Assembly (NCBI RefSeq): GCF_030866825.1
Contig: NZ_CP133020.1
Location: forward strand, 2,046,001 to 2,110,000
Length of the DNA stretch: 64,000 bases
Source of the DNA: Rathayibacter sp. SW19
GTDB taxonomy: Bacteria; Actinomycetota; Actinomycetes; Actinomycetales; Microbacteriaceae
Reading direction: 5' to 3'
Of the stretch, positions 1 through 5,862 are shown piece after piece. The position numbers and the translations under genes were made by a program. The notes beneath the pieces are model-generated. The model was not told the DNA's origin and made no database searches. It was given only the letters and a program-made list of their open reading frames with translations. The first letter of the stretch is position 1. The number at the start of each line of letters is the position of its first letter.

Positions 1-1
1 T

Positions 2-190
2 TCCGCCCACGGCGTGACACCGACCGGCATTGCAGTTGCCTGGATCCTTCGGCATCCCGCCAACATGCAGGTGGTGCTGGGCACGACCAAGCCGGAACGG
101 GTGGCACAATCCGCCGCGGGTTCGGAAGTGCGGCTGGACCGTGAGGAATGGTATCGGCTCTTCACGGCGGCCGGGCACGTGCTTCCGTAA
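2..190 (+). CDS. aldo/keto reductase, C-terminal fragment (cut by window start)
   Basis: Only the last 62 codons are inside the window, so the start and the catalytic Tyr/Lys are not visible. The reading frame gives AWILRHPANMQVVLGTTKPERV followed by a short EEWYRLF helix, which is the typical last barrel strand plus NADPH-binding end of aldo/keto reductases of the YdhF type (the GTTKPERV stretch contacts the cofactor phosphate in this family). Substrate cannot be inferred. The stop TAA is followed by about 115 bp without a gene. Confidence 0.8.
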   Translation, partial: SAHGVTPTGIAVAWILRHPANMQVVLGTTKPERVAQSAAGSEVRLDREEWYRLFTAAGHVLP

Positions 191-306
191 ATTGGATTCA
201 ACCTCTCGTGCCGATCTGGTGGTCGAACGCCGGCCGATCTGAGGCCGCAACCAAGGCGATATCTGCGACGGTAGGTGCACAATGAAAGGAGGAAGGTTGG
301 TGCACG

Positions 307-675
307 GTGACAGAAATGGTTGGGCTTAGCGGACGGGCCGAGCGAATGCAGGCGGCGTTGTCGCCGGTACTTGTGATCGGGCCGGATTTCCTTGCCGGCC
401 GACGGGACGCCGACGACATGGCACAGACCATGGTGCGGGCAGTGCAGCAGTTCGCCGACGGTGAGCGTGCTCGCCAAGAAGCAAGCGCGGTGCCCGAGAT
501 AGACATCGATCCAGCTTCGGCGAGCCGCGAAGCCCAAAAACTCCAAGGTGCGCTCGCCGAAATCTACACCTGCGGTTCCGGATATCTGGCGGATCGCTGC
601 GACTCCGACTGTGTCGCTCGCACAATGGCACAGATTATGGACGAATTCGGCGAACTGACACCGCGCACACCGTGA
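307..675 (+). CDS. small protein with two copies of a G-x-x-(F/Y)-L-A-x-R-x-D-x-D repeat, function unknown
   Basis: I do not recognise a named family. The 122-residue product contains two related segments, residues 23-50 and 88-115. They share G, L, A, R, D, D, A, T, M and F at equivalent positions (10 of 28), pointing to an internal duplication. A third single copy is encoded at 19515-19661, after the two-component genes. No signal peptide or membrane segment is evident. The GTG start at 307 lies 13 bp after an AGGAGG sequence (288-293); ATG at 316 in the same frame is an alternative. No DosR-type box is visible upstream. Confidence 0.6.
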   Translation: MTEMVGLSGRAERMQAALSPVLVIGPDFLAGRRDADDMAQTMVRAVQQFADGERARQEASAVPEIDIDPASASREAQKLQGALAEIYTCGSGYLADRCDSDCVARTMAQIMDEFGELTPRTP

Positions 676-678
676 CGA

Positions 679-810
679 TGGTTGCGCCGACGAGGTTGCG
701 CCACACGCTTGTCTCGCCCACCAGCGCATCGTACGGCGCGTTGGCGACCACCAGATTCCGCGTCGCGTCGTACACGGCAACCGGGTTGCCGGCCAGGCGT
801 CGAGCAGCCG
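679..810 (-). pseudogene. remnant of an MmyB-type helix-turn-helix regulator (ligand-binding part)
   Basis: The minus strand reads LAGNPVAVYDATRNLVVANAPYDALVGETSVWRNLVG, which resembles the C-terminal ligand-binding half of MmyB-like XRE regulators (the 'VxDxxxNVLAANxxxxALxG...WRNF' pattern). No helix-turn-helix domain or full-length frame surrounds it, so it looks like a decayed gene. It faces a second short remnant (888-929) in the divergent orientation. The identification rests on one short stretch and is tentative. Confidence 0.35.
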
Positions 811-887
811 CGGTTGTCGTGGGTCTGTCAGTCCCATGACATGGCGGCGACTGCGTCGCCGTGAGATCAGGAACGATGCTGGATGCC

Positions 888-929
888 ATGACAACGACAC
901 TGATAACCGGCGTGACGGGTGGGCTCGGG
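888..929 (+). pseudogene. 14-codon remnant of the N-terminus of a short-chain dehydrogenase
   Basis: ATG at 888 starts MTTTLITGVTGGLG, the first beta strand and glycine-rich NAD(P) loop of short-chain dehydrogenases. The family pattern is lost after codon 14, where unrelated sequence and the end of the minus-strand YciI gene (950) follow. With the divergent MmyB-like remnant this looks like a regulator/dehydrogenase pair that was mostly deleted. A 14-residue match is suggestive only. Confidence 0.35.
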
Positions 930-949
930 TCCGGCCCCGCGCCCTTCGG

Positions 950-1279
950 TCACATCTGCACGTCCACGAGTTCGAAGATATCCAGACTGAACCGGCCCTG
1001 TCCCTCGGAGAGAAACGGGAGTCCCGCACTGAGCGCCTTCGCGCCTTCGAGGTCGGCGGCTTCGACTATCGAGTAGCCTTGCAGCTCAGTCGGCGTGCGA
1101 TCGCTGCCGTCGTCGCCGATGCTTGCGCGTTCACCGAACGGCGCGCCGCCGTCGACGAGTGCTGCGCCAACGGCACCCATCCAGGCGCCCCACGCTGCCA
1201 TTTGCTGCGCCGATTCCTCTTCGGTGAATTGGTCCATGGGTGTTGCCGGACCGTTGTAGATGAAGATGTACTTGCTCAT
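950..1279 (-). CDS. YciI-like (YCII-related domain) protein
   Basis: The 109-residue product begins MSKYIFIYNG and has the small ferredoxin-like YciI fold pattern: a first strand, a helix with W-x-x-W (AAWGAWMGAVGAALVDGG), then 'GYSIVEAADLEGAKALSAGLPFL'. Family members are small, often dimeric proteins, usually of unknown function. The start at 1279 is chosen because AAAGGAA lies just upstream on the minus strand; the open frame extends further but that part has no family similarity. It may be co-transcribed with the DUF2461 gene upstream (83 bp gap). Confidence 0.75.
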   Translation of the reverse strand: MSKYIFIYNGPATPMDQFTEEESAQQMAAWGAWMGAVGAALVDGGAPFGERASIGDDGSDRTPTELQGYSIVEAADLEGAKALSAGLPFLSEGQGRFSLDIFELVDVQM

Positions 1280-1361
1280 GATGTTCCTTTCGTCGTGCGG
1301 GGCTGATGGCCCACGCAACTCGGGGTTGCCGGCTCGGTTTTGCCGGCTTAGCGCGGCCGTT

Positions 1362-2024
1362 TCAGCGTTGCCGATCGAGTGTCGTGTCGCCGACATTCTC
1401 GTCGAGCCAGTCGACGAGGGGCCGGGTTGCCGACAGTATGGCGGCGACGTGGTCTTTGGCCGCGGCGGTCTGCATCCAGCTGTCCGTGCTGGGCCATCGC
1501 GCCCAGGCGGCGAGGTCCTTTTTGCGGAGGAGATCGGCGCGTGGGTGATCTTTTGGATAGCCGCGCGGCACCGTCTTGAGAGCATCGCGGGATGTGACCT
1601 TGACCCCGGCGCCGGCAAATTCGGTGCCGGTGAGTTCGGCGATCAGCCGCTGGAGTCTCTCGCCCTGCGCGCCATTCGCGACTGCCGTGCGGTATCGATC
1701 GATCTGGTCTGACGCCATCGTGTAGTATCCGGCACCCACGCCGATGCCGTGCGCGGAGAACTGTACGTATCCGCGGCCGATCGTGGCGCCGATCGCTGTC
1801 TTGTACGGCGATTTGTCGGCGCTGAATCGGATGTCGCGATTCGGACGGAAGATCTTGCTCTTGCCGAATTCAGCACCGAGTTCGCCCAGAAGTGCTTGCA
1901 TCGGTGCGAGAACGGCCTGGTCGTACACGCTTTTGTTCTCAGTCCAGTAAGCCTTCGAGTTGTCGGCCTCGAGGCCGCGGAAGAATTCAGTGGCGACCGC
2001 CGACCAGCCGTCGAATGCGGACAT
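1362..2024 (-). CDS. DUF2461 family protein
   Basis: The 220-residue product matches the DUF2461 pattern from end to end: 'FFRGLEADNSKAYWTENK' near the N-terminus, 'IFRPNRDIRFSADKSPYKTAIGA' in the middle, 'YYTMASDQIDRYRTAV', and 'VPRGYPKDHPRADLLRKKDLAAW' toward the C-terminus. The biochemical role of the family is unknown. The ATG has GGAAGG about 10 bp upstream. It is transcribed away from the first USP gene. Confidence 0.85.
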   Translation of the reverse strand: MSAFDGWSAVATEFFRGLEADNSKAYWTENKSVYDQAVLAPMQALLGELGAEFGKSKIFRPNRDIRFSADKSPYKTAIGATIGRGYVQFSAHGIGVGAGYYTMASDQIDRYRTAVANGAQGERLQRLIAELTGTEFAGAGVKVTSRDALKTVPRGYPKDHPRADLLRKKDLAAWARWPSTDSWMQTAAAKDHVAAILSATRPLVDWLDENVGDTTLDRQR

Positions 2025-2150
2025 CCCAGACGCCTTCCTCTGCTTTCGCGGCCGCGGCGGTGTACCCCGAAGTCCGCTCCAGCAGGCTCATCTTCGCACC
2101 GAAACGCCCGCAAGGGAAGCGGTAAAAGCGTGAGATACGGCGAGCTGCAC

Positions 2151-2193
2151 GGGACTTTCGACCCTTGCCGATCGGCCCGTGCCCAGGGACCCT
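2151..2193 (+). promoter_or_regulatory. DosR-like box with downstream -10, promoter of the first USP gene
   Basis: GGGACTTTCGACCCT (2151-2165) matches the actinobacterial DosR/DevR box. A weak -10-like hexamer GACCCT (2188-2193) starts 23 bp after the box, and six bases later comes the ATG at 2200, so the transcript is inferred to be leaderless. Confidence 0.7.
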
Positions 2194-2199
2194 GGTGGC

Positions 2200-3102
2200 A
2201 TGGAACTCTCGGCAGAATCAAGAGAAGCGACCGTGGCCGTGGATGGGAGTGCTCGCAGCCGTGCTGCCGTGGACTGGGCGGTGGAACGTGCCTACCGAGG
2301 AACGCGCAATCTGAGGCTGATCACTGTGATCGACGAGGTAGTGGGAGTCCAGGAACCGCACCTACAAGCACAACTCGCACGTCGTGCCGATGAGTTCTTG
2401 CAGGCCGAGCGGGCACGCGTCGCACAGAATTATCCGTCGATCACGGTCGCCACTGAACTGGTATACGGGGGAGTCGCTCACGCGCTTAAGCGTGCCTCCG
2501 CGCAGTGTGACCTACTGGTCGTCGGGACCCATAAGAACGGGCTGCTCAGACAAGCGATCCTCGGCTCTCTCGGCATCCGGATGGCAAGAATAGCCGCCTG
2601 TTCCGTGGCTGTCATCCCGGAGACCGTTCCTGCTGGGAGCGCCGTCGTCGTGGGGCTGGACAGCACGGATCAGTCCCGCACAGCAGCCGAGTTTGCTGCC
2701 GCAGACGCGGCAGCGATGGGCAGCGAGCTGGTTATGGTTTGCGTCGGCTATGCCCCCAATCCGCTCTACTCTGACCTCATTCCCCCCACCCTGCCTGCTG
2801 AGGAGCGAGCCGAAATTTTGGCTCGGACGTCGGAACACCTGCTGCGGCTCTTTCCTCAGTTGGCAATCCAGACGCGCAGCGAGGAAGGGTCACCGCAGAA
2901 GGTATTGCTTCAGGCCTCGCAGGATGCGCGCTTGCTCGTCGTGGGCCATCACGATCGGTCGGCGGTCACACAACTGTTCGAGGGCTCCGTCGCGCACGGC
3001 GTGCTGGTCGGCATGTCGACGCCGGTTGTTATCGTACGCGCGAAGAGTTCCCCCCGCAGAGAACCGATCGAATCCGCGCCGGCCTCGGACGCGCGCGCCT
3101 GA
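2200..3102 (+). CDS. tandem universal stress protein (two USP domains)
   Basis: The 300-residue protein has two USP domains (about 8-142 and 150-290). Domain 2 ends with VVGHHDRSAVTQLFEGSVAHGVLVGMSTPVVIV, a partly degenerate form of the G-x2-G-x9-GS ATP-binding loop; domain 1 has the equivalent GTHKNGLLRQAILGS. Tandem USPs of this size are the typical USPs of the mycobacterial DosR regulon. ATG 2200 is preferred over GTG 2179 because it lies 35 bp after the DosR-like box, as at two other USP promoters here. No Shine-Dalgarno is needed if the mRNA is leaderless. Confidence 0.88.
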   Translation: MELSAESREATVAVDGSARSRAAVDWAVERAYRGTRNLRLITVIDEVVGVQEPHLQAQLARRADEFLQAERARVAQNYPSITVATELVYGGVAHALKRASAQCDLLVVGTHKNGLLRQAILGSLGIRMARIAACSVAVIPETVPAGSAVVVGLDSTDQSRTAAEFAAADAAAMGSELVMVCVGYAPNPLYSDLIPPTLPAEERAEILARTSEHLLRLFPQLAIQTRSEEGSPQKVLLQASQDARLLVVGHHDRSAVTQLFEGSVAHGVLVGMSTPVVIVRAKSSPRREPIESAPASDARA

Positions 3103-3168
3103 ATGACCGCGCCTCCGGACTGACTGTAGCAATTCGAACGTGACGCACGATCTGAGAGTGACAGCACG

Positions 3169-3609
3169 GTGAACGAGCCAACAAAACCTGACAGCGACGT
3201 CGATGACGTCGATCAATCGGTGGCGGGCGGCAGCATCGTGGTTGGCCCCGACGGGTCGAGCGGCGCAGCCGAGCCCCCTTTTGTCGCCCTCGAACTGGCA
3301 GAAGCACTGAAGGCGCCCCTTGTTATCGCCCGCTCATGGAGTAACGACACGGCACCGAAGGCGCCAGAGGAAGAATTCGGCTATGTTTCCTCGTTCGTGG
3401 AGATCACGGCTGTTGTGGACAGCGAACTGAGAGCCGATGCGAGAGCGGCGGTTGAAGCGCATCCCTCCGTCGTTACCGAGTATCGCGTGGCGCTCGGCCA
3501 GCTGGCGGAAATGTTGATCCGTACTGCAGCGCGGGCCAGGACAACCCGGAGCGCCGGTCAGGACCTTCGACTCTGGCGGGTGCCGCACGCGGATCGGATT
3601 ATAGTGTGA
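3169..3609 (+). pseudogene. C-terminally truncated universal stress protein
   Basis: The N-terminal two thirds look like a USP: 'GSIVVGPDGSSGAAEPPFVALELAEALKAPLVIARSW', then 'EYRVALGQLAEMLIRTAARART'. The last USP strand and the whole ATP-binding G-x2-G-x9-GS loop are missing. The final 31 residues (TTRSAGQDLRLWRVPHADRIIV) are unrelated and run through the DosR-like box that serves the next USP. The stop TGA (3607-3609) shares one base with the next ATG. A recombination that joined a truncated USP to another USP's promoter would explain this. Activity is unlikely. Confidence 0.7.
3560..3602 (+). promoter_or_regulatory. DosR-like box inside the broken USP, promoter of the next USP
   Basis: AGGACCTTCGACTCT (3560-3574) differs from the box at 9382 by two bases. 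The hexamer GATTAT (3597-3602) starts 23 bp after it, and six bases later is the ATG at 3609. The arrangement is the same as at 2151, 9382 and 19034. Confidence 0.6.
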
Positions 3610-4118
3610 TGGACGAGAATCAGACTCCGAACGAAGGCCTTTCATCAGCGAACGCGCCAATGGGAGGTAACGCGAACAATCGACGAATTGTCGTGGGCGT
3701 GGACGGTTCAGAGTCGTCCATCGCAGCATTGCGCCGCGCGAGTCGCATCGCAGCCGCGCTGGGTGCATCGGTCGAGGCGGTGACGGTCTGGCACACGCCC
3801 CTCAGCGCCGGCGAGTATCCGCTTGCATTCGATGTGAACCCCGAGGAAGACGCGCGCAGCATTCTCAACACAGCGCTGCACGCGGCGTTCGGTGCACAAC
3901 ACCCGGTGTGGCTGCACGCATTCGTGGTTGAAGGCAACACACCGAAGGCGCTGATCGACGAGAGCGAAGGCGCCGAGATGCTGGTTCTCGGGTCACGTGG
4001 TCATGGCGGATTCGTCGGTCTGCTGCTCGGCTCCGTGAGCACAGCCTGCGCTGAACACGCTCGCTGCCCCGTGCTCATCATGCATACGGCCGATGCCGCG
4101 GTGACTGCGGAACGGTGA
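3609..4118 (+). CDS. universal stress protein (single domain)
   Basis: The 169-residue product has an N-terminal extension of about 20 residues and one USP domain: 'RRIVVGVDGSESSIAALRRASRIAAALGASVEAVTVW' and the canonical ATP-binding loop 'VLGSRGHGGFVGLLLGSVSTACAEHARCPVLIM' (G-x2-G-x9-G-S/T). It should bind ATP. ATG 3609 is chosen over GTG 3606 for its spacing to the box. It is closely similar to the USP at 9431, so the pair are probably paralogues from duplication within the island. Confidence 0.9.
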   Translation: MDENQTPNEGLSSANAPMGGNANNRRIVVGVDGSESSIAALRRASRIAAALGASVEAVTVWHTPLSAGEYPLAFDVNPEEDARSILNTALHAAFGAQHPVWLHAFVVEGNTPKALIDESEGAEMLVLGSRGHGGFVGLLLGSVSTACAEHARCPVLIMHTADAAVTAER

Positions 4119-4199
4119 GCGGTCTTCGAACAGGAGAAAGAACAGCGACCATGGTCAATTCGCGACTCAACGCGACGCCGGCAAACACGGCACGCGCGT

Positions 4200-4480
4200 C
4201 CTGCGCCACTGTGCCGGGAAGAAGATGCTCACAGAGCACTCGAACGGTTCGTCACCCACGATTTCGGCGAGATCATCACGACCGTGTGCGGGCGCGGCGG
4301 AGTCGTGACTCTCCCCACTTTCACGGTCGGTCGGGTTCTGCACCATCTGATCGCATACGGGCCTTATCGACGCAACGCAATCATATTCACAGGATTTCAG
4401 GCGGGTGGCACTCGGGGAGCAGCGCTCGGCCAGACCATCAACGTTCGCGTGAGCGCATTCATCCGAGTACCAGTAGGAAG
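4200..4480 (+). pseudogene. remnant of a metallo-beta-lactamase / beta-CASP RNA-processing protein
   Basis: One frame, without a proper start, reads REEDAHRALERFVTHDFGEIITTVCGRGGVVTLPTF, then TVGRVLHHLIAYGPYRRNAIIFTGFQAGGTRGAALG. That is the beta-CASP part of MBL-fold RNA-processing hydrolases ('ARGGKVIIPAFAVGRxQELL ... GFQAxGTRGxxL'). The catalytic HxHxDH domain and the C-terminal motifs are missing, and the frame runs into the alcohol dehydrogenase start. This fills the 370-bp gap between the USP and adh genes. Confidence 0.65.
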
Positions 4481-4488
4481 GAAACACT

Positions 4489-5499
4489 ATGAAAGCCGCC
4501 GTTGTCACCTCGTTCACCGCACCGCTCGAGATCCTCGAGCATGAAGTCCCGGAGCCTGGATCGGGCGAGGTGCTCGTCCACTTGGAGGCGTGCGGGCTGT
4601 GCCACACAGACATTCACGCCGCCCACGGCGACTGGCCTGCAAAGCCTCGCTTGCCGCTCATCCCGGGGCACGAGGGTGTTGGAATCATCGAAAAGCTCGG
4701 GGCGCACGTCACGAATCGTGCGTTAGGCGAGCGAGTTGCGATTCCGTGGCTCGGCTACGCGTGTGGCGAGTGCCGGTACTGCATCGACGGCCGTGAGACG
4801 CTGTGCGAGAAGCAGCAGAACAGTGGTTACTCCGTCGATGGCGCTTTTGCAGAGTATGCCGTCGCGAACGCTCGCTTTGCGGTTCCGGTGCCGGAGGGCA
4901 TTTCGCCCGTCGAAGCTGCACCACTGACGTGTGCAGGCGTGACAACATACAAAGCACTCAAGGTCGCCCGCATTGTTCCAACAGAACGCGTCGCGGTTTT
5001 CGGTATCGGTGGGCTGGGGCACCTGGCGGTGCAGTATGCGCGAATCATGGGCGGCTCCGTGATCGCTGTCGACATCGAAGACGCCAAGCTCGACCTCGCC
5101 CACGAGCTCGGCGCCGAGCAGCTCGTGAACGCGTCGAAGGTGGACCCAGTAGCCGCCATACAAGCGCTTGGCGGCGCCGATGTCTCCGTCGTACTTGCAG
5201 CCTCGCCTCGCGTGTTCGAGCAGGCTTTCTCTGCGCTGAACCGTGGCGGTCGCCTTGTCTGCGTCGCCCTTCCCGCTGACGAGCGGATGACCATCTCGAT
5301 CTTCGACACGGTGATCAAAGGCATTTCCATCATCGGTTCGATCGTCGGCACCCGGCAGGATCTCACCGAGGTGTTTGCGCTGCATGCAGCCGGACGCACC
5401 AGGATCGTCGCCGAGGGGCGTCATCTCGAACAGGTCAATGAGGCTATGACCGAAGTGCTGTCAGGCAAGGCGCTCGCACGCCTCGTCTTCGAGTACTGA
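4489..5499 (+). CDS. zinc-dependent alcohol dehydrogenase (AdhP-like)
   Basis: This 336-residue medium-chain dehydrogenase should oxidise alcohols or reduce aldehydes with NAD(H). Visible motifs are the catalytic zinc Cys in CGLCHTD, GHEGVG, the four-Cys structural zinc loop in CGECRYCIDGRETLCEK, and the Rossmann GIGGLGHLAVQYAR. Length is normal for the AdhP group. AGGAAGG lies 6-8 bp before the ATG. The flavin-protein gene starts 2 bp after its stop. An NADH-recycling role under oxygen limitation would fit the neighbourhood, but that is inference. Confidence 0.9.
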   Translation: MKAAVVTSFTAPLEILEHEVPEPGSGEVLVHLEACGLCHTDIHAAHGDWPAKPRLPLIPGHEGVGIIEKLGAHVTNRALGERVAIPWLGYACGECRYCIDGRETLCEKQQNSGYSVDGAFAEYAVANARFAVPVPEGISPVEAAPLTCAGVTTYKALKVARIVPTERVAVFGIGGLGHLAVQYARIMGGSVIAVDIEDAKLDLAHELGAEQLVNASKVDPVAAIQALGGADVSVVLAASPRVFEQAFSALNRGGRLVCVALPADERMTISIFDTVIKGISIIGSIVGTRQDLTEVFALHAAGRTRIVAEGRHLEQVNEAMTEVLSGKALARLVFEY

Positions 5500-5501
5500 C
5501 C

Positions 5502-5852
5502 ATGGACGAAGAACTCACCGGATGGTCTCCGCGGGGGCCGGTCACCGAGTTGTCCGACGCGCACTGTTGGAGTCGACTGCGCCGCGCCGGCTTCGGGCGG
5601 CTGGCAGTCAGCATTGATGGGTATCGGGAGATCTTCCCGCTCGACTTCCACGTCGACAAACGCAGCGTGGTCTTTCGCACCGCAGACGGCACCAAACTCC
5701 GCGAACTGATCGCCAACCCTCACGTTGCGCTCGAAGCAGACAAGCACGGCACGCGGGCGCTCGTTCGAGCGTCACCCGCACCCGGTGATTCACTCCGAAC
5801 ACGATCGTACCTGAGCCCGGTCAACTCGTGCCGACGTCGAAGAGCGCGATAA
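5502..5852 (+). pseudogene. pyridoxamine 5'-phosphate oxidase-like flavin protein, C-terminally truncated
   Basis: The first 80 residues match the DosR-associated PNPOx-like family and align with the intact paralogue at 8727: 'LSDAHCWSRLRRAGFGRLAVSIDGYREIFPLDFHVDKRSVVFRTADGTKLRELIANPHVALEAD'. After residue 83 the similarity ends in a low-complexity Arg/Ser tail, and the last strands are absent. The protein is 116 residues against 140 for the paralogue. I saw no simple frameshift that restores the end, so a deletion next to the convergent ATPase gene is likelier. It may be inactive. Confidence 0.6.
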
Positions 5853-5862
5853 CCCATCCGTT

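Noticed and set aside
4723..5424. Long antisense ORFs across the alcohol dehydrogenase and many other genes
   Set aside because: They are typical shadow frames of high-GC coding sequence and show no family motifs.
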